A DNA stretch of 64,000 nucleotides, taken from positions 1 to 64,000 of the forward strand of contig JBBBWG010027179.1 of NCBI GenBank assembly GCA_037176905.1, given 5' to 3'. This document shows, in pieces, positions 53,245-64,000 of the stretch. The notes below the pieces were generated by a model. The model was not told the DNA's origin, ran no database searches, and saw only the letters and a program-made list of their open reading frames with translations. The position numbers and the translations under genes are program-made. The number at the start of each line of letters is the position of its first letter. Position 1 is the first letter of the stretch. Source of the DNA: Azolla pinnata (lineage: Eukaryota > Streptophyta > Polypodiopsida > Salviniales > Salviniaceae).

Positions 53245-54353
53245 CAACCTAACCAGGTAGTTCAATCTGTCCCAGGATGGGGTTCTTTTAATATTGGAAT
53301 TTGGGTTCAACTCAGTTTTCCATGATCAGGATATGGGTTTCTCATAATTCTGAAATCCAATGTGTGGGTCCTAGTCCTGTATTGGCAGAACTCAGAGAAA
53401 AGTGAGAATCATCAGTACTGTGATCAGTACACTGAAAAATTGGATTAGCAAGCATTGTGGCCATGTCCGCATTATTGATCAAAACAGTCTATTCATGTTC
53501 TGATGCCGTCATTGACATGGAAAGGATCAAGCAATATATGGCTACTGTATCTTAATCAAGATAATCCATTAAAATGAGCTCTTGGAAACTGTATTCTTTG
53601 AATGTTTTACATCGTATGCACATGAAATCCACATGCAAATCACGAGTGTATGTATAATTTGGCATGTGCCACTTATATATTGTCCATTTGTTTCCCGAGT
53701 ACAAAGTAGAGATCTTTGGATAATGGCATGTCTTTTGAAGGTTTTACACGAGTCTTAATGGACTTGTTGATTATTTGTTTCGACACTTGTTTTTGGTCAT
53801 GGTCAAACCACTACTTGTATGGTGATCGCGTGGCTTTCGTAATTCGAGAAATATAAGGCATATAAACTCATAATCATCAACTGAACTAATTAGTGGGTTG
53901 TGAGTTAACCTACCATATGGATCGTTCATTGGAACAAATCGGGTAATGAATAGAACTGATTCATTCAAGGTTGAAGTTGCTATATGGAGAAATCGAGAAA
54001 ATACAAGGCAAGCAAACTTTTAATCATCAACCAAGCTGATTACTGGGTTGTGGAATCGACCTAGCATATGGATCGTTTCGTTGGAACGAATCGATTCATT
54101 CGAGGACGAAGACGATCTATGGAGGAGGAGATTTGTGGAACCCACAAAGATGAAGTTCCCAATGAATGACATCCCAAGAATGATGTCTATCGGACGCATT
54201 TGAAGATGGATTCATGTGTACATGCAGAAGCCCTAATCCTGCAGGAACAGGTGTAGCAGAATTGCCACAAGAAAGACGGTGGTGGGGAAGATAGCAAAAA
54301 AGAAGCAAAGATTTGCTGTGTGTATTGTCAAGCAAGGCGCATTCGATCCAATC
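53245..54353. other. Spacer between the CAF-like gene and ARPC3
   Basis: This should contain the 3' UTR of the CAF-like gene and the promoter of ARPC3. Apart from the direct duplication listed separately I see no gene, RNA or element. Confidence 0.5.
53841..54115. repeat. 150 bp direct duplication upstream of ARPC3
   Basis: The copy at 53841-53985 (ATTCGAGAAATATAAGGCA, TAATCATCAACTGAA, GTGGGTTGTG, CATATGGATCGTTCATTGGA) is repeated at 53991-54115 (ATCGAGAAAATACAAGGCA, TAATCATCAACCAAG, CTGGGTTGTG, CATATGGATCGTTTCGTTGG). It lies about 0.25 kb upstream of the ARPC3 uORF and therefore in the promoter region. Confidence 0.8.
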
Positions 54354-54374
54354 ATGGCGAGCAGCAGAAGCTAA
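54354..54374 (+). promoter_or_regulatory. Upstream ORF in the ARPC3 leader
   Basis: ATGGCG...TAA encodes six residues (MASSRS) and ends 30 bases before the ARPC3 ATG. Its ATG context (ATCATGG) is good. If the transcript starts upstream of it, it could reduce or tune ARPC3 translation; the transcript start is not known from the sequence. Confidence 0.4.
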
Positions 54375-54404
54375 GTGAACGGCACGCCTTCATAACCCTA
54401 GAAA

Positions 54405-56686
54405 ATGGTAAGCAACCTCTCTCTCTCTCTCTCTCTCCATCCGTCTCTGCGACCTTGTCTCCTCTACCCCCATCTGCCCCCAAGAAAGAATAGGAAAACA
54501 GGAAAAGGATATTGGGTTGTTTCGTAGTTTCTAGCAATGAAGTGTGTTTAGGGTTTCGATACCTCTTTGATTTGGTGACATTGATGGAACTCTTGGTTGG
54601 ATCTTAGCGATTTTGACAGTGGTGCCTTCCTCCTCGCATCATCTGAATGATTCTTTTCTCTGTAACTGTGAAGAGCCTGAGATTCCTGTTTCATCCGAAC
54701 TATTTTTTTTACCTGTGAAGAGCCAGTCTAGGCCTATTTTTTTCATACGTAAACTGCCTTATGTGCTTTAGCGAGATGAAATCTCTGGTGTCTGCAACAC
54801 TTCTAGAGCATAAAGGAAACACTTTTGATGTGATGTTCTGGTTAGGTGAGTGAATTTACAGATGTGGAACATACAGGAATGCCCTTCATAACCTGTTGAT
54901 GCATAATGCAGTATGCAAAAGGGCCTTTGCAGCATACTGCAGTGTGCATAATGATGCTCTTTGTAGGTTAGTGTATGATGCCATTGTTGTTGATGAAGGT
55001 TGGAGAAGCTCATTCATTTGTCATCTCTGATTCCAATGAACCTTTCATCTCTGATTTTTGAAACATCACTTCTCACCAGAGGATGAAGGAGCTCCTGGGA
55101 TCTAGCAGAATAGATCTTCCATTCAATTAATCCATGTGTAGGCACCCTCTGTCATGTGGCCCATGTGAAAGTGGCTGGAAGGGATGGGCAAGGAAAATAC
55201 ATGAAGAATTTGGTAATCAGGAAAGAAAATTGGTAGTTTTAGCCTGAGGTAAAAGTATATACCAATAAAGGGTAATCTTCAACAAGGATCCAATACTATT
55301 ACGTGAGCTTCTCTTTTGATCTTTACTTCAATGGGCATTGATCTGTGTAGATCATTTGTTTAATTCAATGTGGATGCTCTATGTAAGTGAAAGTTTTATG
55401 TGAGTGATTTCCATGTTTGCGTGGATCTATCCTTGAGCAATGAGAAAAAAAAAATGGGGAAATGTCACCTTGATGCATTAGCGAAATATTTAGTAATGTT
55501 TATGCCAAGACAGGATCAGAAACAAAAGTCATAGCGGAGATGCCAGGATGCGTGTTATCTTTTAAGATTTATATGCCTCTGTGAAAGAAGACCAAATTAA
55601 GGGAAGGTGCTAGATGAATGAATGTGGAAGAAATTTTAATTTGAAGAAGATATGATTAAGGGAAGATGATAGTGTGGGATCTCTATTTTAACGATAGTAG
55701 TTACTATAGAATAAATTACATGCAATCTAGTCGTTTTATTCCTAATATGTTTGCTTACTCGTTTTCTTACCTGATCACATTTCTTTTGTGATGATTCAGG
55801 TTTACCATTCATCTTTTCTTGATATAGAGGGAATCCAGCTGGCTTGTGAATGCCCGCTTCTTCCTATGAAAAGCTACATTAGAGGACCAGCACCACAAGC
55901 TGATATGGGTAATTGTAACTCCATTAACTTATCTATAGATTGATCAGCATGAGGACCAGATGTAGAATTTTTGCTATGGCAAAACACACCTGTTCTTATG
56001 TATAACTTCATCACAGAAGTGGAGAGTTTCATTGAGGCATTCTTGCAAGTACCCACATGTGTTTCTTCTTGATTTGGACAGAGAAGCCGGATATCATTGA
56101 CGAGGCCCTAACATTTTTCCGGGCCAATGTGTTCTTCCGCAAGTTTGATGTGAAGAGCCCTGCCGACAAACTGTTGGTGTACTTGACATTCTATATAAAC
56201 ATGGTGTTGAAGAGGATAGAGGGTTGCCGGACCGAAGCAGAGGGAACAAAGTCGATAATCAACCTCGGGATCGAGGGGTTTCCAATTCCTGGCGAAGCTG
56301 GCTTCCCCATTTCAAACTTATTTGCAGCACCTCAATCTGAAGAGGAAGGTGGTATGTACAACTGCATTTATCTACCAAGTAATCAAATGTCTGCATGACC
56401 TTCAAATCTTTAATTACATAGTGCTAGCTTGTAAAAAAAAGGCACGAGAGATAAGCTGCTACATACAATTCCACAATGGATATGATTGAAAAAAACAGGA
56501 TGTTTTCAACAGAGTATAGCTCTTTTTCTTTTTTGGCTTCCAGAATTGTTAAGGAGCTACTTGAAACAATTGCGGGAAGAGACGAGTGGTAGGCTAATGG
56601 AACGCACATACTACCCAAACGGTTCACAAAACAAATGGTGGATGGCTTTTTCAAAACGAAGGTTTATGAACATGCGCTTTGATTAG
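54405..56686 (+). CDS. ARPC3: Actin-related protein 2/3 complex subunit 3
   Basis: Four coding exons: 54405-54407, 55800-55908, 56082-56351, 56544-56686; 525 bp, 174 aa, the same length as Arabidopsis ARPC3. The first coding exon supplies only the ATG (AAAATG|GTAAGC) and exon 2 continues with VYHSSFLDIEG. Family blocks seen: CPLLPMKSYIRGPAPQAD, DIIDEALTFFRANVFFRKFD, SPADKLLVYLTFYINMVLKR, LGIEGFPIPGEAGFPISN, LLRSYLKQLREETSGRL, NKWWMAFSKRRFMN. ARPC3 is the 21 kDa scaffold subunit of the Arp2/3 complex that nucleates branched actin at the plasma membrane downstream of SCAR/WAVE; in plants it affects trichome and epidermal cell shape. The exon 3 donor is taken at GGTG|GTATGT because it restores EEEGELLRSYLKQ. 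Intron 1 begins with a (CT)n run at 54417-54437 and contains TTTAGGGTTT near 54548, a telobox. All borders are GT-AG. Confidence 0.95.
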
Positions 56687-57268
56687 CTTTTCTTTTCTTT
56701 ATTTTTTTTTGTACGAGAGGCGTGGCAGGAGATATACTGTACCATTGTTTTTATAAAACATTTTTTGTATGGACCTTGATTCTGTTCTTATAAACAAAGC
56801 CAAGAGAAAATGTATTGCATGACAACCCAGGATATACTAGTTTGGTTTGTAAGATGAAATTATGTAGGTCTGTGTTCCATGCAATAAATACCTTTATAGC
56901 TTCTTTTGTCGTCATGCAAAGCGTATGTGAAAATCTGTGAAAGATCGGATCATAATTTGTGAGCATTCCTGTCATTGAGACCACCGAGGAAATTTTGCTA
57001 TTAGACCTTCGCTCAGTTGAAAAAGTAACGGCATGACAAGCTATTAGACTCGAAAAAATGTGACGTGATTTTGGGTCAGCTTGCGCTATTAACTGTTTGT
57101 TGGTGAGAACTGCTGATGTTTTACTATTATAGTGATGACTATTTTCTTATATACAGGGGTTGAGTGGATTCAAAGATTCAGTCTATCAAATAATGTAATT
57201 GCATATTATACAGTAGCATGCTGACTAAAACAATATCACATAGAATCTGTTTCATTCAAGCTATACAG

Positions 57269-60200
57269 CTACCTGCCTTCTTGACTGCCTTCTTGCTTCA
57301 ACCGTGCCTTGAGTATCCCCGGTAGTAGATGCGCATTCGGAGCTTTTCTTGCAAGCCCTTTAAAATGAGGCAACGAGGAAACTCTAAAATGTGAAGCGTG
57401 ATGCACTGGTGAAGATCGGAGAGAAGCTAGATCTTCATTTATCATCACCTCCGGCTTTAGAACCCCATCAACTCTTTGGTCTTTCATATTGCTAGGCCTC
57501 ATGGCCTTCAACACATAAGCGTCATCATGTAGTTCAAACGGTGTGCTGTAATGTTCGATCAAATAAGCACTTTTTCTAACTTCAATTAATATCTCCTAGC
57601 CACTCTAAACCATGTATAAAAGACTTACTCATTGAAATCGAAGTGCACCAACTGCATGTCCTCAGATATCTCCAATTCAACAGTAGCATGTGGCTGAGTC
57701 TGCAACAGTAGTAAGCATATCCTCAAAATTCAAACAACATGAACAACCAAGCTGATAACAGTATGCAGTAAGAAAATAGTTGGAATCATGCGAAACCGAA
57801 AGAACACAAATAGGTCATCAATCTTTTTGCCTGATTAAACCACTAAGTACCCCCTTCCTTGCTAATGTAGAACCATCACAACCATATGGAATGAATATTT
57901 ACTGACGTTCAATATGATCAGAACATCACATGTTATATAACATATGATGTAGCATGGAGTACCAAACTGTGCATGCATATTATGAATGAAAGTATAGAAC
58001 TGTCTGATAATTTAGAACTGCATGAGAGTATAGTAACAATTTGAAAATCTTTAGTTGTGTTCTGTTTAGCAGCCGACTTGCTTGACAAGCTCTGTTTTAG
58101 ATAGAACTTGCGCAGAAGATCCAAAAAAACAGTTTATTCTGACAGACAGTTGATGGATGTCAGTATGCAAATGTCAACCAAAAGAAATCCTTCAAGAACA
58201 GTTCTTCCATTAATAGGTTTCTTGCAAAAACAACCAGGACATACTTATATAATTCTTTCTAATGACCCTCAAAAGTTTGATATTGGCCATTCACAGTCAA
58301 AGATGGTGCATATTAGTTCTTAGCCAGGGAAACAGTGGCAACAATGACAAATGTTCATGGTTCAAAAGGTGTCATTGTCATGACAAGCAATGGTTTTGTT
58401 GCTTTTGTAGGGAGAAAACTCCAACTGCAGACACGATAATGCTAACTTGTGAAATGTCTAAACAGGTAATTTTAAATTTTGCATCGTATACATCCTCCAA
58501 ATGTTTTTTTTGCATAATTAGGCAAACTCAAAAATAGAATACAGACACGGAAATTCCTTTGTCTAAACCAAATGTATTTATCTTCACTCAGAACAAGAAT
58601 GTCAGGTTGAAAACTCCCATTCCAAAAACGTGTTTAAAGGGATCTTCCACAGAACATTTATCCTATCAAAGTGCAATATGCTGTGAAATTAACCTCTAAA
58701 CCATGACCTAGAAACATAAGCATATATTACTGAGATGCGTGACACATTGGCATGCCACAAAAATTGAGACATCTTTTCTATGTTAATAATATCAAGACCA
58801 AACTTGCATAGACAAAGACCATTACGTGAAACTTGCATGGATTATATTTCCCTACGCAGCAGGGATTAAACCTGCACTGACGAAAATCATCACGTGAAGC
58901 TTGCAGAGACCAAACTTGCATGGGATTGATTATCAAGCTAATAGTGTAAGTCCAAACTCACAGGACTATGAAAGAATAATATACATCTGAGACAGACGTG
59001 GAAATAACTAGCTTGATATGATTCATACCTTGACAGCAAAAATGACATTTTCATAGTACTATACACTAACCTGGACAAGGATGAACGGAAGGGCTACTCC
59101 ATTGGCAGGCATTGTGCCACTACCTTGAAACAGGTTCACATTCCGTCCTATCAAATTTCGGATTCCTACAATCTTAAATTTTGGATCACCAAAATATGCA
59201 AGTAATTAATTTTAGAGTTGATGAAACTAGTAGAGATATGCTTAGAATCGGAAACAACACAAGCCTCAGAACCAATATTACTGCACCTGATCTTCTAAAT
59301 CCTTCAGATATGCAGTTTTTTTCTCAATCCTTCCTTGTAATCGAATGTGTTCTGCCTGCACACAGCAATGATTTTACACAGAGCATAGGAGACATTAGAA
59401 ATACTTGTTCACATAAACTGTCCTGACCTTGAGAGACTCAATATCACCAACATTGGTGCTAGGAAGACCTTTCCATAGAACCTCCTTCTTTTCTTTGGAT
59501 ATTATATCCATTGCCATAAGAACATTCAGGGCATCATAAACTCGTCTCCTGATATTCTTCTCATCATATTGTTGCTGAAAAAGCCAGGTCTTTTTGTCAA
59601 GAATAATATTCATTTACTCTTTACCACAAATGCTTGAAATAGACAGCAAATTAGATTCAGGTTAGTGATGTTTATATTTTATGAGAGAAGCGAGCAGCCT
59701 GGTACCTGATCTTGTGCAGCTAGAAGATTCTGTACGTTAGTGAATTCTGCGACTAGTTCGTCAGCTACCTGTGTAACGAGTCAAGCATTACTTGGTAAGT
59801 TGTAGCGAGAAAAGGATCACAAAATACATGAACATTCTGCATTAGAGCTTAACATCTCTAAAAGAAATCACAACCGGGAGTAGCAAAGGAAAATGTATTT
59901 GTATGCTAGTCTTGAACATGCTACAAAATGGCTTGGGATGCAATAGATCATCCAATAACCAGGATAGGCCAGTGGGAGGCTTCTGATTATATTGAAATAT
60001 GTACATCCTAGCTACAGTCCTAGTTGGCATGTATAATGTCAGAGGTTTACTGAGGTTTTAGGTTAAAGAGTTATATTGAATTCTGACAGAATGTGACTTC
60101 CCTTGCTTAGTGATTACATTAAGTTAGAACATAGTGTATTTTTACAACAACGCCAAGCAGTTGTGCTTCAAGTGGTGTACTTCCCTGCCCCTTTGAATTG

Positions 60201-63153
60201 ACATTTTTCTATTGAAGATAACCTTGCTGCCTCTGAATATTATAAGCATGAGAGTCTTGACTAGAGCACGGAGGAGGTAGATAATTCTCAAATCGCTTGT
60301 CAAACAAAGTTGAATATTTTTACCCAGAAATTTAATTCATAATGAATACAAATGAGAGGGATTTACAACACTACCCAATTTTATCGCATTAACAAAGAGT
60401 AATTAATCTTCCATGCAACCTTCTACGACCTCCTTCTATATAACATAGGAAAAGCATAAGTCAAGAGATTATCAGGACATTCTAACATTCTAGAAAGTCC
60501 AATCCTCAACGTGTATACACTAGAAACTGGTTATTTGTGTTTTTCTTTGTTGTGGATTCGAAGTGCATTATCCTCTGTTGTGGTTTCTTAGTGCGCTGTC
60601 TACTTTTAACTTTATTAATTTTTCCTCTATCTTTTTCAACCTGTTTTATTGTCTTTTTCCGCATGAAATAAGGATTTAGGATTACTATGATCAGATTATT
60701 GGGGAGGAGTCTAGAGGATTATTAGTTTACTAACTAGGGTTCCAGGAAAACCAGCAAGGCCTCTACCATTGGAAAAAACATAGAAAGCTATCAGGTTTCT
60801 AGTACATGCAAAAAAGTATAATTAAGCTAACTACGTTTATGAACTTATCGTACTTCATCTAAACTTAAACTTTCAAGACTCTTATTTAAAATACAAGCCA
60901 GCATATCCTAGGTGGGTATAAAAAGGTGACCCATTACCTCATTGTATGTTGTCCTCCCCTTTGACTCAACCTTCTCACAAACTGTATGCAATGGAAACAT
61001 TTGAAACCATTAGGAACTTTACAAGAACCAATGTACTGAAGCGTCATCAGAGACATACATGAATACCATGATAAGTACATATATAGATAAATAGAAATAT
61101 GTTTGTAAAGTGACAATAGTAACGCCTAGCAACTTAGAGTATGTTAGCTACATATATCAATCTTTCTTTAGTAATGCTGTATCTTCTCGTGGGAAACTTG
61201 AATACATTGAAAATGCACCAAAATACTAATGCACAAATTTGTTTCCAATGTACTAATTAAAATTTTAGAAAGTGCTGGGGAATATCATGCAATGATTGCC
61301 CTAAATTCTCTACATTATCATCCACAATGCCTAAAATCTTAACCAAATGAAACAATGGATGTGTTCTGCATAAAATGCTAGCACTACATAACATTAAGTA
61401 CAGAATATGCTTCACATAATTCATATCATATTTTGAGAAACCATTGATCAGATTGAATAATGAAGAACTGAAGCACTGAACTAAACAAAGTGCATATACG
61501 TACATAGGATGTATACTTATAACCTTCATGCAGATAGACAACCATACAACACTGAACAAACGAATGTGCATCAGTTTAATCCCCACTCACAAGTTATAGA
61601 TCATGCTCCAAAGATACAAACTAAATGCACAAGTTGGTTGTTACATATAAGCTTAGGACAGGAATTTCACTGATTTGCTAATTACCTTTAAATACTACAA
61701 GACGACTGAAACTATACTGTTTGCCACCTACGCTTATTTTATAAAAGAATGATTTGATGCAACTCTTATTCCTAGGCATTTGTGCAGCCTACGTAGAAAG
61801 TTCAAAAAATGAAGGATCTCCTAACCTGATTGGTAACAGTTACACGATAAAAAATTAAGTGGCAGTAATAAACAAGTAAGACTGCAGGATGTAACCACGA
61901 GTCATTTTTGTTTATAATCGCCTGAGTCATTAATTGCTTTGAGCAAAGTTAACCTTTCATGCTAAACTGCCGCAGGCCTCTCCCGCCTTTCTCTGAGCCA
62001 CTGCCAGATCTTGGCTCACGTTTCTTCTTTTTTCCACTGTAAAATTTCAAATAACATAAGCATCATGACAATAAATAGGCATGACAAACAGCATGTACTA
62101 ACCTAATGAGATTAGGCGACTCTACATCATCACCTAGACTTTCTGCATTCTGTGTCCGTCCATCTGTAAAAGATGGTGAGTCCAAGCTTGCAGTGTCCAA
62201 TGATGCAGATAAAACTGGACTTGCCCTTTGTGAACAATTTCTTGCAAAAGGTTGGCCACAGTCATTGGTTGCTGAATAAAAATTTAAATCTTTCAGAACC
62301 ATATCTAAACTTCCAAAATTCAAGGGAAAAACTGAAATTTTTATGAAAATATAAGTTGTCGTGACGATTTGTTTTGCAGCAGGATACATTTGATGACTAT
62401 AAGTACAAAGAAGACATCCCAAGTTTTTGGGCCTCCTTTACATTTTGCATGTTAATTCTTTACAAGCATATTTGTAACTGCACATTTTCCAGACTTTAAT
62501 GAAGACTAGAGACTTGTGTCCATCAATATCCTGACATCATATTATCTGGATGAATAGCTCATGCCCCTAGACACTGTTCATGATTTTATGAATGGTTACC
62601 TATCCATGTGTATTTCCTTCTGTTTTCCTTCTCTACTTCATTAGGTCTACCTTCTGCACAATTGATATATCTCTGCAGACTGCAGCATTATTCTTCCTGT
62701 CACCCGTGCTAGAGAGTAACGGCCCTATACATTTAGTATAGAATGACTGTGACCAAGCATTAAGCGAATTGTTCATGGCTTGAAAGTTTATCCTGAATAA
62801 TCTGTTACTAGTCTGTCCTTATTACTTCTTCATTCTATATTATTGAAAACCAAGCTGACCAGCTAGTCATCATTTCAGTATCTACTACAAACTAATATTG
62901 TGGCATATATCGACTTGGATTTGTCTACTATTCATGTCTCTCTTACTACATGGATAAACAATCACGATGTCACCTACCTCATAGAAGTCATCTTATTTCT
63001 CTAGAATACAGATTCGATAGTAAAATGCCAGAAGATACGAACATTTGACATTAGTAATATCAACTTGCCTTGCATTTGTATATTTTTAGTTGCGGATAGC
63101 TCTGCGTTCTTTGTTCTTGTCCCTGTAGGAATACCGAATCTACTAGCCCCTAT
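57269..63153 (-). CDS. DP: DP transcription factor (E2F dimerization partner), 5' end not found
   Basis: Ten exons on the minus strand: 63153-63069, 62271-62103, 62036-61954, 60981-60938, 59768-59706, 59574-59428, 59355-59287, 59172-59071, 57699-57629, 57545-57269; 1110 bp, 369 residues plus an unseen N-terminus. The basic region and winged helix read [45 protein letters not shown], then [20 protein letters not shown] and [18 protein letters not shown]. The dimerization coil ([20 protein letters not shown]) and marked box ([40 protein letters not shown]) follow. This is a plant DPA/DPB protein, which pairs with E2F to bind E2F sites in S-phase promoters and is controlled by [14 protein letters not shown] replaces the usual linker before QQYDEKN. 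The first visible intron uses a GC donor (CAAG|GCAAGT). The acceptor at 63154-63155 implies an upstream phase-0 exon that I could not find up to 64000, so the start is missing. Confidence 0.92.
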
Positions 63154-63155
63154 CT

Positions 63156-64000
63156 GCGACAAGCCTAATCAAATAGAGAAATGAGATACGTAAGTTTTGA
63201 CATAATTCTCGGGTGCATTTATATCCAATAACAAGTAAAAAACCAGAAAATCCACTTTTGCATCTGAGCATTCTACATGGATGCTTTTTGTGGAAAAACA
63301 AGCCTTGAAGCTCCCCTATATATAATTGCATAAGGAGAATATTTTTTATGCTTGATTGCAGGTTGAAAGGGAACATCATCTACAATAAGTGTAAACTTCT
63401 GTTGTTGGCATGAAGACAACATCAAATTCGTCACTGATTAAATTGGTCTATTTTTTAGGAAAATCAAAATCTTACAGCTCAGCAGAGCAGTAATCCATCA
63501 TTAGCAGCCAGCCTACTTAATGCATCGACTTAGCAGGATAACTATTCTCGAGTAATTTGACCATTATAGAGCAAAGAAAAGCACTCTGATGTGAAAAAAC
63601 CCCCGTTTGCTTGAAAGTTGTAATAACTTTCGAAGAAAAAGCAAAAGATCTCAAAGTATGTACAGCTATACTCATAGCTTGGCTCCAACGAAAGAAAAAG
63701 CGAAATTAACCTATCTTCCAACACCTCATTGTGTTCAGGACAGATAACTAGCAACCATAGTTGCGACTGACGGGTATACAAAGCCTATGGTATATTATGA
63801 TTGAAATTTACATGTTATATCACATGCGTCACACCTAGTTTAAATTTCCTTCTGATTTTAACTATGGCATACGTGGTCATCCAGAGTCTGTGTTTGAAAG
63901 AATCCAATCACTTTTTCCCTGATCCTCATACCTCTTTACGTGTATTTCTATTCACTTAAACAAGAGATCACACCCCTTCTCTGTGATACACAAGTGATCC
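63156..64000 (-). other. Upstream part of the DP gene, probably intron
   Basis: Sequence 5' of the first visible DP exon. It has no recognisable exon; the open frame at 63542-63781 (minus) is Phe/Tyr/Ser-rich and unlike any DP N-terminus. Most likely intron sequence, with the first exon outside the window. Confidence 0.5.

Overview
This 64 kb window is nuclear DNA of a flowering plant. It carries eight multi-exon, intron-rich genes with clear land-plant signatures: a chloroplast cystathionine gamma-synthase with an MTO1 element, the photosystem II factor HCF244, a CAF-type CRM splicing factor, a JMJ25-type H3K9 demethylase, and a plant DP partner of E2F. Several genes have a GC-rich first exon with later exons closer to the background, which would fit a commelinid monocot; I hold that placement with low confidence. 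Two runs of exactly 100 N mark scaffold gaps. Exon models were built by hand from open frames, GT(or GC)-AG borders and phase. Every complete model sums to a whole number of codons.

Layout, left to right. (1) 450-876 (+): a two-exon gene for a small secreted peptide with 14 cysteines, family not recognised. (2) 2471-10808 (-): a 13-exon JmjC histone demethylase with an intact metal-binding triad. Three telobox motifs lie in its 5' region. (3) 11.4-16.1 kb: a repeat-rich spacer with alternating purine/pyrimidine TGCA/TGTG blocks, a gap and a LINE remnant. (4) 16153-21907 (+): CGS, 11 exons, with the MTO1 autoregulatory peptide kept but the residues at the known ribosome-arrest site changed. 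(5) 21.9-26.0 kb: spacer with diverged repeats. (6) 25977-32400 (-): PRP4-type spliceosomal kinase, 12 coding exons. (7) 34640-40133 (+): HCF244, 8 exons. (8) 40.1-43.0 kb: spacer holding a duplicated fragment with a retroelement-type primer-binding motif. (9) 43022-46186 (+): a C2-domain (SRC2-like) protein with a repeat-filled intron. (10) 48022-53244 (+): a CAF-like protein with two CRM domains. Its first exon contains a 100-N gap flanked by an exact 77 bp duplication, probably an assembly artefact. (11) 54405-56686 (+): ARPC3, where the first coding exon supplies only the ATG. (12) 57269-63153 (-): DP transcription factor, its 5' end not found in the window.

The genes form no operon or pathway; they are ordinary housekeeping, chromatin, RNA-processing, plastid and cytoskeleton genes in mixed orientation. 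JMJ/CGS and PRP4K/HCF244 are divergent pairs; CGS/PRP4K and ARPC3/DP are convergent. The recurring oddity is tandem repetition: minisatellites sit inside introns of HCF244, the C2 gene and the CAF-like gene, often touching or copying splice sites, and one 42 bp repeat is translated inside the demethylase. I found no convincing new multi-gene system. The most interesting points are the variant CGS arrest peptide, the orphan cysteine-rich peptide, two GC-AG introns and the splice-site-linked repeats.
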